Source: JAYZDB01 sp036338025
GTDB lineage: Bacteria; Planctomycetota; UBA1135; UBA2386
Assembly: GCA_036338025.1 (NCBI GenBank)
Contig: JAYZDB010000213.1
Location: 1-20,966 of the forward strand
Reading direction: 5' to 3'
DNA length: 20,966 nt
Part shown: positions 1-7,172 of the stretch, one piece after another
Position numbering within the stretch: position 1 is the stretch's first letter
Layout: every line of letters starts with the position of its first letter
Program-made: the position numbers and the translations under genes
Notes under the pieces: model-generated
Database searches by the model: none
The model's input: the letters and a program-made list of their open reading frames with translations, nothing else
Told to the model about the DNA's origin: nothing

Positions 1-315
1 GATCAGGGGCAGGCTGCGCAACTCCTCGATTTTCGGGGCGAGAGCGGACTCGAAGAGGTCGAGGAGAAGTGACTCCATGTCGAGGCTGTCGAGGCCGCGG
101 ACGACATCCTCGTGGCGTATCAGGTGGTCTCCGACCACCGCGCCGATGCTGCTGGCGATCTCGGCCTGACGGCGTGGCATGAGTCCTTGCAGCCGGAGCC
201 CGAGAATGTTCTTGGGCTTGATCGGCCGGAAGATCATCTTCACGGCCAGCCGATTGGTGAGATAACCAATGAGGCCGCCGATGGCGGGGATCGCGAACCA
301 GGTCCAAAGTTGCAT
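1..315 (-). CDS. DUF445 family membrane protein (N-terminal part, runs off the left edge)
   Basis: The minus strand is open from an ATG at 315 to the window edge, giving 105 codons with no stop. The first residues read MQLWTWFAIPAIGGLIGYLTN, followed by RLAVKMIFRP. This is the hallmark N-terminus of DUF445 (YheB-like) proteins: a short membrane helix, then a conserved GYLTN..A..M.F.P segment. The rest is helical and charged (RRQAEIASSIG, then a run of short amphipathic helices), as in the family's cytoplasmic part. The family is an inner-membrane protein of unknown function, so no reaction can be assigned. It is divergent from the PyrK-like gene, with 82 bases between the two starts. No clear Shine-Dalgarno precedes the ATG, but the family motif begins right after it. 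The rest of the gene lies outside the window. Confidence 0.85.
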   Translation of the reverse strand, partial: MQLWTWFAIPAIGGLIGYLTNRLAVKMIFRPIKPKNILGLRLQGLMPRRQAEIASSIGAVVGDHLIRHEDVVRGLDSLDMESLLLDLFESALAPKIEELRSLPLI

Positions 316-397
316 GTGCGAGGCAGTATGGGCAATCAGCCCACGCGGCTCAATCAGAAGGAAATCGAGGGGCTGGTGTGGTATCCCTTTCCTTCCG

Positions 398-1189
398 ATG
401 CACCAGTCTTGCCTTCGCCGAGTGACCCGAATCCGCCTCTTGTCTGGCGGCTGCTTCGTGCTGGAGGTCGAGGGACCGATTCCTGAGACCTTGCCGGGCC
501 AGTTCTACATGATGAAGACGGAGCAGGGCTGGCCGGTCGAACTGCTGCGGCCTTTCTCCCTCTACGAGCGGAGCCCGGACGGTCAGGGCGGGTCCTTTCT
601 GGTCAAGGTGGTAGGGCCCGGCACCCAGGCCCTGCTCGACTGCGAAGTCGGCGAAAATGTGCACATCACAGGTCCGCATGGACGGGCCTTCCCTGAGGAG
701 TTCGAAAATCCGGTTTGCATCGCGGGAGGCATCGGCCTGGCGCCGTTCTGGTTGCTCGGGAAGCGGCAGATGGAGCTCGGGCGGCCGCCGATCCGACTGG
801 TGTTTGGAGGCCGCACCGCCGACTTGCTGGCCGGGATCGAAGATTTCCGTGAGATGGCCGAGGTCTTTGCCTGCACGGATGATGGCAGCCATGGATTTCA
901 TGGCCTGGTGACCGAGCAACTCTCGGCGTTGATCGCTGACGGCTCGGTCCAAGGTGGAGACACTGTATTCTGCTGTGGCCCCGACCCGATGATGCACGCC
1001 GTGGCTCGTTTGTGCGACGCGGAAGGGCTGCGCTGTTTCCTGAGTCTGGAGACCTACATGGCCTGTGGGTATGGGGTCTGTAGTGGTTGCAGTGTCGAAG
1101 TGAAGGGCGACCGTTTTGGTGGCTGGCCCTATTCGAAATCCTGCACCGAGGGCCCGGTCTACGAAGCCTGCGAGTTGGTCCTCGAATGA
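398..1189 (+). CDS. PyrK-like FAD/2Fe-2S electron-transfer flavoprotein
   Basis: A 263-residue protein of the ferredoxin-reductase type that matches the dihydroorotate dehydrogenase electron-transfer subunit (PyrK) over its whole length. Visible elements are LPGQFYMM (about 32-39), the FAD-binding RPFSLY (51-56), the GGIGLAPFW nucleotide-binding loop (110-118), FCCGPDPMM (191-199) and a C-terminal 2Fe-2S set at C223, C228, C231 and C249 (CGYGVCSGC, then SCTEGPVYEA). Such proteins pass electrons between NAD(H) and a partner flavoenzyme. The frame is open further upstream, but homology begins just after the ATG at 398; no good ribosome-binding site is visible, so the start is uncertain. The stop overlaps the next gene's start (ATGA). 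No pyrD is present beside it, so it may serve pyrimidine synthesis with a distant PyrD or act as a generic reductase. Confidence 0.85.
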   Translation: MHQSCLRRVTRIRLLSGGCFVLEVEGPIPETLPGQFYMMKTEQGWPVELLRPFSLYERSPDGQGGSFLVKVVGPGTQALLDCEVGENVHITGPHGRAFPEEFENPVCIAGGIGLAPFWLLGKRQMELGRPPIRLVFGGRTADLLAGIEDFREMAEVFACTDDGSHGFHGLVTEQLSALIADGSVQGGDTVFCCGPDPMMHAVARLCDAEGLRCFLSLETYMACGYGVCSGCSVEVKGDRFGGWPYSKSCTEGPVYEACELVLE

Positions 1190-1953
1190 TGCAGATCGAT
1201 CTGGGCGGACGGGTCGCGGTGATCACTGGTGGGGGCAGGGGCATCGGCAAGGCGACCGCGGCTGTTTTTGCCGCCGCCGGCGCCCAGGTCTTCGTATGGG
1301 ACGTGGATGAGGTCGGTGGGCAGGCCGTCGCTGGCGAGATTGACGGGAAGTTCCAGAAGGTCGACGTCACAGACCGCCTGGCTGTCGAGGCAGCAGTTGC
1401 CGAGGTGGTCGAAGCGGCGGGGCGGCTCGACATCCTGATCAACAACGCCGGGGTCATCCGGGACGCTCAGTTGGTGAAGTTCAAGGAGGGCGAGCTCGTC
1501 GAGCAGATGAGCGAGGCGGATTTCGACGCGGTGTTCTCGGTCAACGTAAAGGGCGTCTTCCACTGCACCCAGGCGGTGGTGCCGCAGATGGTTGCCCAGG
1601 GCTACGGCCGTATCCTGAATGCCAGTTCCATCGTCGGGCTCTACGGCAACTTTGGCCAGACCAACTACGTCGCGGCCAAAATGGGTGTCATTGGCATGAC
1701 AAAGGTCTGGGCCCGCGAACTCGGCAAGCACGGGATCACCGCCAATGCCGTGGCCCCTGGTTTTATCGAAACCGAAATGGCGATGAGCGTGCCTGAGAAG
1801 ATCCTCAGCGGCATGGTTGAGCGCACGCCGGTGAAACGTCTGGGCAAGCCTTCCGAGGTGGCGGACACCTATGCGTTCCTGGCCTCGGACCGCGCGGGGT
1901 TCATCAACGGCGCGGTGATCAGTGTCGACGGCGGGCTGGTCTTGGGGACCTGA
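1186..1953 (+). CDS. FabG-like short-chain dehydrogenase/reductase
   Basis: A 255-residue classical SDR. It has the cofactor loop TGGGRGIG (14-21), NNAG (86-89), the active-site N120, S147/S148 and the YxxxK pair Y161/K165, and ends in the usual GAVISVDGGL strand. D39 and D41 after the second beta strand (VWDVDE) favour NAD(H) over NADP(H), by general SDR rules. FabG relatives reduce 3-oxoacyl thioesters or oxidise 3-hydroxyacyl-CoA; phaB-type acetoacetyl-CoA reductases look similar, so the substrate is not fixed. The start ATG overlaps the PyrK-like gene's TGA (ATGA), which implies translational coupling; a second ATG follows immediately at 1189. The gene converges on the acyl-CoA block with only 7 bases between stops, so a role in the same acyl-CoA metabolism is plausible. 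Confidence 0.9.
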   Translation: MMQIDLGGRVAVITGGGRGIGKATAAVFAAAGAQVFVWDVDEVGGQAVAGEIDGKFQKVDVTDRLAVEAAVAEVVEAAGRLDILINNAGVIRDAQLVKFKEGELVEQMSEADFDAVFSVNVKGVFHCTQAVVPQMVAQGYGRILNASSIVGLYGNFGQTNYVAAKMGVIGMTKVWARELGKHGITANAVAPGFIETEMAMSVPEKILSGMVERTPVKRLGKPSEVADTYAFLASDRAGFINGAVISVDGGLVLGT

Positions 1954-1960
1954 GTTCAGG

Positions 1961-2170
1961 TCAGTCGCAGCCCGGCTCTTCGTAGATCAGGTTGAGGTCC
2001 GTGCAGACGTTCCACATCATCACCATCGCCTGGCGTACGTTCATGACCGCGCAGGGCGCGAGGTCTTCGCGGGCTGAGAGTTCTTGCAGGCGTGTGTAGA
2101 GGCTCAGCATCTCTTGCTCGTCGCTGGTCATCTCCTTGCCGAGGAGATCGGTGGTCGGTTGGTCGGTCAT
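1961..2170 (-). CDS. Small protein of unknown function (69 aa), last gene of the CoA-ligase unit
   Basis: A 69-residue acidic protein that I do not recognise. It is judged real because an AGGAG ribosome-binding site lies 7 bases before the ATG, it follows the CoA-ligase gene by only 18 bases on the same strand, and it fills the space up to the convergent FabG-like gene. It has a helical middle (SDEQEMLSLYTRLQELSARE) and a C-terminal part with C41, two tryptophan/methionine-rich turns (AMVMMWNVC) and C68 near the end. There is no signal peptide or membrane segment. It could be an accessory or stabilising subunit for the ligase, but this rests on position alone. Confidence 0.6.
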   Translation of the reverse strand: MTDQPTTDLLGKEMTSDEQEMLSLYTRLQELSAREDLAPCAVMNVRQAMVMMWNVCTDLNLIYEEPGCD

Positions 2171-2188
2171 CGTGGTTCTCCTGGTGGG

Positions 2189-3529
2189 TTATTGGTTGCG
2201 GAGGTCTTGTAGGCGCTTGGCCTTGAGTTCGAAGCGAGGTAGATCACCTTCGTTGGCCCGGGTCACGTTGAAGCGTAGGCCTTCATGGTTGTCGGCCAGG
2301 TCTGAGCCGAGCTTCGTCTGAAGCCCGTCCCAATTGTCGTCGGAGTAGCCCGGCTGGAGTTCGACTTGCACAGTGATCTCGTCGCGGATGTTGTCCTCGC
2401 GGGTAAGAACGATCTGGAACTCTTCGATCTCGGGATACTCACGCACGATCTCCTCGACGGCTCGCGGGTAGACGTTGGTGCCGCGGATCAACTTCATGTC
2501 ATCAACCCGGCCGAGGATTCCACCTTCAAAGATGTCGCCGGTGCGGCCGCATGAACAGTTGGTGTGGGGGACCTTGCACACGAGGTCCTTGGTGCGATAG
2601 CGGATCAGCGGGATGAACCCGCGCCCAAACGAAGTCACCACGCGCTCTCCGCGTTCGCCGTAGTCACAGGGTTCACCGGTGTCTGGGTCCAGGACTTCTT
2701 CGATGAAGTGGTCCTCGATGATGTGGGTGCCGCCTGGCTGTTTCTCACACTCGAAGATCATGATCGTGCCAATCTCCGTCATGCCGGCAGTGTCACCACA
2801 CTTGGCACCCCACATGTTCTCGATCATCTTCTTGGTGGCCGGAATGCTGCCAGCAGGCTCGCCGGAAACGATGACGCGGCGCACCTTGCCGTCTTTCTTG
2901 AGGTCGATGCCCATCTGCTCTGCAACCTGCCCCATGCGCAGTGCGTAGGTCGGGGTCGCGCACACGACGGTCGCACCCATCTCGACGATCTGCTTGACCC
3001 GTCCTTCGGTGTTCATATTGCCGGACGGCAGGACCAGGCAGCCCATCTTCTCGGTGCAGTAGTGCGCGCCCCAGAACCCGATGAACGAGCCGTAGGAGAA
3101 CGCAAAGAACACGGTGTCCGTCGGGCGTACGCCAAATCCCCAGAACCCGTAGCACCACTGTTCGCCGATCCAGGACCAGTCCTTGCGGGAGTCGAGCACT
3201 CGTAGTGGTTGCCGACCGCTGGTTCCGGAAGTCAGGTGATAGCGGATGGCTTCCTCGCGCGGCCTAGTGATCAGATCGCCGAACAAGGGTTGCTCGGCCT
3301 GGCACTCCATCCAGTCCTCACGCGTCATGAACGGTAAGCGACGAATGTCCTCCCACGTCTTGATCTGGTCGGGGGTCACGCCGGCCTTCTCATACAGTCG
3401 GCGATGGAAGGGACTGGCCTGCCAGGCACGCTGCACGGTCCGCTGGAGCTTCAAGAGCTGGAGGGCCTGCAGTTCCTCGCGGGGCATGGTCTCGGTCTTG
3501 GGATTCCAGTAGTCGGGCCAGTTGACCAA
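2189..3529 (-). CDS. Phenylacetate-CoA ligase (PaaK) family acid-CoA ligase
   Basis: A 446-residue AMP-forming ligase of the PaaK type, which activates an aryl or related carboxylic acid to its CoA thioester. The N-terminus (YWNPKTETMPREELQALQL) and SPFHRRLYEKAGV are typical of PaaK. Other motifs are the phosphate loop TSGTSGRQ (100-107), DTAGMTEIG, YRTKDL, the CSCGRTGD segment with cysteines, and GRVDDMKLIRGTNVYP leading into the C-terminal lid domain. The ORF extends 37 codons further upstream to an ATG, but the family length and an AGGAG site 10 bases upstream favour the TTG at 3529. A terminator-like hairpin lies between this gene and the acyl-CoA dehydrogenase, so it may have its own promoter. 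The substrate cannot be read from the sequence; phenylacetate is only the family's best-known case. Confidence 0.88.
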   Translation of the reverse strand: MVNWPDYWNPKTETMPREELQALQLLKLQRTVQRAWQASPFHRRLYEKAGVTPDQIKTWEDIRRLPFMTREDWMECQAEQPLFGDLITRPREEAIRYHLTSGTSGRQPLRVLDSRKDWSWIGEQWCYGFWGFGVRPTDTVFFAFSYGSFIGFWGAHYCTEKMGCLVLPSGNMNTEGRVKQIVEMGATVVCATPTYALRMGQVAEQMGIDLKKDGKVRRVIVSGEPAGSIPATKKMIENMWGAKCGDTAGMTEIGTIMIFECEKQPGGTHIIEDHFIEEVLDPDTGEPCDYGERGERVVTSFGRGFIPLIRYRTKDLVCKVPHTNCSCGRTGDIFEGGILGRVDDMKLIRGTNVYPRAVEEIVREYPEIEEFQIVLTREDNIRDEITVQVELQPGYSDDNWDGLQTKLGSDLADNHEGLRFNVTRANEGDLPRFELKAKRLQDLRNQ

Positions 3530-3539
3530 GGTAGCTACA

Positions 3540-3544
3540 CTCCT
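3540..3544 (-). promoter_or_regulatory. Ribosome-binding site that supports a TTG start for the CoA ligase
   Basis: On the minus strand AGGAG lies 10 bases before a TTG codon at 3529. No ATG or GTG in frame is nearby, and PaaK-family homology starts at this point, so the site decides the start against the upstream ATG at 3640. Confidence 0.5.
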
Positions 3545-3606
3545 GTTTGAGGGGGCGGTTTGGGGGAGGAGAGACTCTACGCCACGGCGTGGGCCTAGAG
3601 AATCCC

Positions 3607-3664
3607 GCGCCGCGCGCGGCGCCGAAAAACTCCACCGCAAGCCCGAGCGTGGATTGCTCGGGCT
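3607..3664 (-). terminator. Terminator-like hairpin after the acyl-CoA dehydrogenase, plus a GC palindrome
   Basis: A perfect 9-bp inverted repeat (AGCCCGAGC at 3640-3648 and its complement at 3656-3664, loop of 7) overlaps the acyl-CoA dehydrogenase stop codon. In minus-strand reading it is followed after about ten bases by TTTTT (3629-3625), and then by a perfect 16-bp palindrome at 3607-3622 (GCGCCGCG and its complement). The T-run is displaced from the stem, so this is not a textbook intrinsic terminator, but its position suggests it separates the dehydrogenase unit from the ligase unit. Confidence 0.5.
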
Positions 3665-4838
3665 AGGGGCGGAGCACCGCCCGCGACAGAATCGTCTTCT
3701 GGATCATCGAGGTGCCCTCGTAGATCCGCAGTCCGATCGAGTCGCGCAGCAGTCGCTCCACCGGATGCTCGGTCGAGTAGCCTCGTCCGCCGTGTAGTTG
3801 GATAGCCGTATCTGCGGCTTGCGACGCGGCTTCGGTCGCGAACAGCTTGGCGGCGGCCAGATCGCCGGGACCTTCGGTGCCAGCTTCGCGCACGCGAGCG
3901 CAGCGGTAGACCAGCTGGCGCGCCGCCATCAAGGTGGCGGTCATGTCCGCGATCCGCTCCTGCACCATCTGGAATGCAGCAATCGGCTTGCCGAATTGCT
4001 GCCGCTGCTTGACGAAGTCGATGCTGGCGACCAGTGCGGCGCGATGGATTCCCACCGCACCGGCTGCTACTGAGAGGCGCCCGCAAGCCAGGCCGCCCAT
4101 TGCGACTTTGAAACCGTTCCCGATCCCTCCGACTACGGAGTCCGCGCCGACCGTGACGTCCTCGAAGGTCAGCTGGGCGTGGTCCGACCCTCGGTGCCCG
4201 AGTTCCTTCCCTGGCATCGGATCCCGACGGATACCGGAGCTAGACAACTCGACGAGGAAGCAGGTGATTCCCTTTCCGCCAAGTTCGGGGTCCACGGTGG
4301 CGAACACCAGGGCGATGTCTGCGATACCGCCGTTGGAGGTCCAGATCTTGTGGCCTGAGATACGGAAGCCGTCGCCGTCGGCGGTCGCTCGGCACTGCAG
4401 GCTCGCGACGTCAGAGCCAGCCTCTGCTTCGGTGAGGGCAAAGCAGCCGACGGCTTCACCACGAACCAACTGCGGTAGCCACTGGGATTTCTGTGCGTCG
4501 TTACCAAACCGTTCCAGACACTGAGCGACCAGCCCGGATTGCACCGCTACGAAACCGCGGGCGTTGCCGCAGACCGCGCCGAGCTCTTCGCTGGCGAGGA
4601 CGACTTGCATGGGGGACCAGCCTTCGCCACCGAACTCATCCGCGATCGGTCCACCCAGGATGCCAGCCTGCGCCAGATCGCGAACGCTCTCGGGCCGAAA
4701 CACCCCATCTTCGTCGATCTGACGCGCGACAGGCGCGAGCCTGTCTTGGGCAAAATCCCGGATTCGTTGCGCGAACGTCGCGTGGTCGGCGCTGAGTTCC
4801 GCGTCCGGATGGACGAGGGGTGTGGGGGTCTCGCTCAT
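3663..4838 (-). CDS. Acyl-CoA dehydrogenase family protein
   Basis: A 391-residue FAD-dependent acyl-CoA dehydrogenase, the normal family length. It shows the signature ALTEAEAGSDVAS (134-146), the flavin-contacting IWTSNGG (165-171), GRLSVAAGAVG (253-263), QLHGGRGYSTEHPVER (347-362) and the IYEGTSMIQK motif, where E374 is the expected catalytic base. It would introduce a 2,3-double bond into an acyl-CoA and pass electrons to ETF. The ORF is open a further 46 codons upstream, but that stretch lies inside the crotonase-family gene. The ATG at 4838 is one base after that gene's TGA, which points to translational coupling. The downstream hairpin overlaps its stop. The chain length or ring nature of the substrate cannot be told from the sequence. 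Confidence 0.93.
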   Translation of the reverse strand: MSETPTPLVHPDAELSADHATFAQRIRDFAQDRLAPVARQIDEDGVFRPESVRDLAQAGILGGPIADEFGGEGWSPMQVVLASEELGAVCGNARGFVAVQSGLVAQCLERFGNDAQKSQWLPQLVRGEAVGCFALTEAEAGSDVASLQCRATADGDGFRISGHKIWTSNGGIADIALVFATVDPELGGKGITCFLVELSSSGIRRDPMPGKELGHRGSDHAQLTFEDVTVGADSVVGGIGNGFKVAMGGLACGRLSVAAGAVGIHRAALVASIDFVKQRQQFGKPIAAFQMVQERIADMTATLMAARQLVYRCARVREAGTEGPGDLAAAKLFATEAASQAADTAIQLHGGRGYSTEHPVERLLRDSIGLRIYEGTSMIQKTILSRAVLRP

Positions 4839-4839
4839 C

Positions 4840-5643
4840 TCAGTTGCCCTTGAAATTGGGTTTGCGCTGTTCTTTCCAGGCTTCGTAGAACTCGCGGTGG
4901 TCGTTGGCGCACAGCAACACTGCCTGGGCCTGTGCTTCTTGCTCGATTGCCGAGCTGAGGTCCATGCTCTCCTCACTGAGGAGCATCTGCTTGGTCACTG
5001 CGGTAGCGAGGAGTGGTCCGTCCGCCAGCCGATCTGCGATTTCGAGGGCAGCCTCCATCAGTTGATCCTCTGGCACCACCCGGTTGGCGATCCCGATGCG
5101 GTAGCACTCTGCGGCGTCGATCTTGTCGCCGAGCATGAGTAGTTCACTGGCGCGCCCGGTGCCGACGATTCTCGGAAGCAGGTAGGCGGCACCCATGTCG
5201 GCACCGGTCAGCCCGACCTTGCAGAACAAGAATGCGAAGGTCGCGCGCTCCGACAGGATGCGCATGTCACAGGCCAGCGCCAGGACAGTGCCAGCCCCCG
5301 CTGTTACGCCGTTGATGGCCCCGACGATTGGTTTCTTGAGCTGGCGCATGTTGCGGATCACGGCGCCGGTCATCCGGGTGAAGGCGAGGGTCTGAGCGCC
5401 GTCCATCTCGAGCAGCTTGGCGATGATCTCCTCGACGTTGCCACCGCTGCAGAAACCCTTGCCCGCCCCAGTCAGCACGACGACCTTGACCGAATCGTCG
5501 GTCTGCAAGTCGAGGAACAGTTGTTCGAGTTGGCCGTAGATCTCGAACGTCAGGGAGTTGAGGGTAGCGGGCCGATCGAGGGTCAGGACCGCGACGCCGT
5601 TCTCGCGCACGTCGAAACCGAAATCGAATGCCTGGTCGGTCAT
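4840..5643 (-). CDS. Enoyl-CoA hydratase/isomerase (crotonase) family protein lacking the canonical hydratase glutamates
   Basis: A 267-residue crotonase-fold protein. The oxyanion-hole segments GKGFCSGGNV (61-70) and INGVTAGAGTVLALACD (110-126) are clear. By manual alignment to rat mitochondrial crotonase, the two catalytic glutamates of true hydratases are replaced by V120 and F140. An aspartate, D149, sits in GADMGAAYLLPRIVG, the place used by many isomerase-like members. The reaction may therefore be an isomerisation or a ring-related step rather than simple hydration. The closest family I recall is the enoyl-CoA-hydratase-like protein of aromatic (2-aminobenzoyl-CoA type) clusters; that is memory, not a search. 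It starts 9 bases after the SDR stop, with AGGA overlapping that stop, and abuts the dehydrogenase. Confidence 0.9.
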   Translation of the reverse strand: MTDQAFDFGFDVRENGVAVLTLDRPATLNSLTFEIYGQLEQLFLDLQTDDSVKVVVLTGAGKGFCSGGNVEEIIAKLLEMDGAQTLAFTRMTGAVIRNMRQLKKPIVGAINGVTAGAGTVLALACDMRILSERATFAFLFCKVGLTGADMGAAYLLPRIVGTGRASELLMLGDKIDAAECYRIGIANRVVPEDQLMEAALEIADRLADGPLLATAVTKQMLLSEESMDLSSAIEQEAQAQAVLLCANDHREFYEAWKEQRKPNFKGN

Positions 5644-5652
5644 GAGTGGTTC

Positions 5653-6432
5653 CTATACGAACCCGGGTGGGTCTGAATCCAGGTTGTAGATGCAGCCCTC
5701 GGGCTGTTCGCAAATCAAATGTAGCACCGCGTCTGCGACTTCCGCCGCGGTGTGGAGCCGGCCGATCCGATTCATGTTGCCTAGAGCATCGAGTGCCTCG
5801 GCCTCGGTCTTGTGCCCTCGGGTCGCGATGTCGGCGGCGGCCTGGTGGGTGATGTCCGTGTCGACGAAGCCCGGGCAGATTGCGTAGATCCGCGGAGGCT
5901 TGGATTTGAATTCCGCGGCCAGGGCTCGTGTCAAGCCGACCATCCCGTGCTTGGCGGCCGTGTAGGCGGCGGTAAACGGGAACCCCATCAAGCCGGCGGT
6001 GGAGGCGATCTGCACCACACAACTGCCAGCCTGCTCCCGAAGCGATGGCGCGGCTGCCCGCAGCAGGCGGAACGGTGCGCGCACGTGCAGGTCGAGGACC
6101 TCCTCCAGATCTTCATCGGTGGTGTTTTCGAACTGGTCCGACGGTGCTGTCCCGGCGTTGTTGACCAGTACCCGAGGCGGCCCGAATTCCTGCTCGACGG
6201 CGCCGAGGATCTGTGCGGGAGCGTTTTCATCCCGTAGGTCGGCGGCCACCGCCATCGCGGGAACGTGGTCCGCGAGCTCTTCGCGTAGGGCCTCGAGCCG
6301 GTCTCGGTTGCGCCCGGTCAGGGCGACCCGGTAGCCCTTTTGGGCCAGTGCTCTGCTGACTGCGGTGCCGATCCCCCGGCTGGCACCGGTGATCAAAGCG
6401 ACCGGCGAAGACGTCGAATCGGCTCCTGGCAT
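5653..6432 (-). CDS. Short-chain dehydrogenase/reductase, first gene of the acyl-CoA unit
   Basis: A 259-residue classical SDR. It has the cofactor loop TGASRGIG (15-22), NNAG (91-94), the catalytic S144, Y157 and K161 (YTAAK), and PGFVDTDIT. R41 directly after the second beta strand (LTGRNRDR) favours NADP(H). The C-terminus ends in YNLDSDPPGFV rather than the usual VDGG strand, which sets it apart from the FabG-like gene at 1186. It heads the tightly packed SDR, crotonase, acyl-CoA dehydrogenase unit, where a 3-hydroxyacyl-CoA or ring-alcohol dehydrogenase step would fit. The start codon has only a weak GGA-type ribosome-binding site. A TAGGCT hexamer lies about 10 bases upstream, too close for a normal leader, so the promoter is not settled. 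Confidence 0.9.
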   Translation of the reverse strand: MPGADSTSSPVALITGASRGIGTAVSRALAQKGYRVALTGRNRDRLEALREELADHVPAMAVAADLRDENAPAQILGAVEQEFGPPRVLVNNAGTAPSDQFENTTDEDLEEVLDLHVRAPFRLLRAAAPSLREQAGSCVVQIASTAGLMGFPFTAAYTAAKHGMVGLTRALAAEFKSKPPRIYAICPGFVDTDITHQAAADIATRGHKTEAEALDALGNMNRIGRLHTAAEVADAVLHLICEQPEGCIYNLDSDPPGFV

Positions 6433-6862
6433 GCTGATTCCGAGCCTACCCGATGGCGCGATGGGCCCTCCTAGACATTTACGCCGAGAGAGGAGAAACC
6501 GGACTCGGCCTGCCAGCGTGCGCCGTGGGGTGTTCCGGCACCATCAATCGGGGCGCGAGGGCCGGCCAGAGAGCATCCGACTGGCTGGCAAACCCAGGCA
6601 AGAGCGCAATATGTAGATTCGGGCGAACTGCCCTGAAACCCAAGGAGCAGCGTTTTGCACCGGGATTCCACAAGCAGGGGGTGTTCTGAGGGTCCCTTGG
6701 CGTCGATAGGCTGGTGGTCCGCCGGACAACAACTCAGGGTGGCAATCGCTTGTCCACATGGGGCCAGAGCCAGTTCTCGACATGGGCTTCCCAGCAGGCC
6801 ACCCAACATCTTGGGTTGTCATAATTTCACCATCCGGCCATCCGGCGGCTGCCCCTCGGACC

Positions 6863-6915
6863 CGCTGGAATCCGGGTCGGCTGGCCCTTGGTGGAGGGCT
6901 GGCCGGATTCCAGCG
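6863..6915. repeat. 13-bp perfect inverted repeat forming a two-tier hairpin
   Basis: CGCTGGAATCCGG at 6863-6875 is exactly complementary to 6903-6915. Inside it GCCCT (6884-6888) pairs with AGGGC (6895-6899) around a 6-base loop, giving a long stem with one asymmetric internal loop. It has no T-run on either side, so it is not a simple intrinsic terminator. Confidence 0.7.
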
Positions 6916-6983
6916 CCGGCGCAGATTTGCCGATAGGACCGCGGACAAGAAGAAGGGTCAAGTTGGCGACAAGCCCTACACGG

Positions 6984-7010
6984 GCCTGGCATGAGGGAAA
7001 CGTGCCAGGC
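6984..7010. repeat. 10-bp hairpin with a 7-base loop
   Basis: GCCTGGCATG at 6984-6993 pairs with CGTGCCAGGC at 7001-7010 (one G-T wobble) around the loop AGGGAAA. It stands 69 bases downstream of the larger hairpin and about 160 bases before rpmG. No T-run follows. It may be part of a structured leader or small RNA. Confidence 0.65.
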
Positions 7011-7117
7011 TCGCTCCTTGCACGGTTCTGGCTGCAGGTAGATGTCGGCCAAGGTGTTAGGACTCAAGCCATGTTGAGCGACAGGCTTCGATTCGCCGCC
7101 GGAACTTGCGCCTGGCC

Positions 7118-7145
7118 TTGAACTCTGGGTTGGTGGAGGTAAGGT
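7118..7145 (+). promoter_or_regulatory. Possible sigma-70-type promoter for rpmG
   Basis: TTGAAC (7118-7123) and TAAGGT (7140-7145) are separated by 16 bases and would start transcription about 20 bases before the rpmG ATG. Both hexamers match the consensus only partly. Confidence 0.3.
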
Positions 7146-7172
7146 TCGCCGCCCGCGACACGGCGAGGAACC
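7143..7172 (+). promoter_or_regulatory. Hairpin overlapping the rpmG ribosome-binding site
   Basis: GGTTC (7143-7147) pairs with GAACC (7168-7172), and GCCG (7148-7151) pairs with CGGC (7161-7164). This leaves a GAG bulge and a 9-base loop. The GAGGAA ribosome-binding site at 7165-7170 lies inside the structure, immediately before the ATG. It could only form fully in transcripts that begin upstream of 7143. Confidence 0.35.

Larger units (their letters stand above)
6433..7172. other. 740-base gene-free region between the acyl-CoA unit and rpmG
   Basis: No ORF here looks real. The candidates are short, overlap in several frames, lack ribosome-binding sites and have odd composition. I found no tRNA, tmRNA, SRP RNA or RNase P RNA core on either strand by eye. 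What is present: a small hairpin at 6801-6816 (ACCCAA and complement, loop CATC), two strong hairpins at 6863-6915 and 6984-7010, and rpmG promoter and leader elements at the right end. It must also hold the promoter for the minus-strand SDR operon. Confidence 0.6.

Noticed and set aside
350..997. 215-codon minus-strand ORF opposite the PyrK-like gene
   Set aside because: It is an antisense shadow of a gene with complete family motifs and has no recognisable protein character.
2564..3205. 213-codon plus-strand ORF opposite the CoA ligase
   Set aside because: It is antisense to conserved ligase motifs and resembles no family; it arises from high GC content.
6453..6948. Overlapping ORFs in the 6433-7172 gap
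   Set aside because: They have no ribosome-binding sites, contradictory frames and no protein-like composition.
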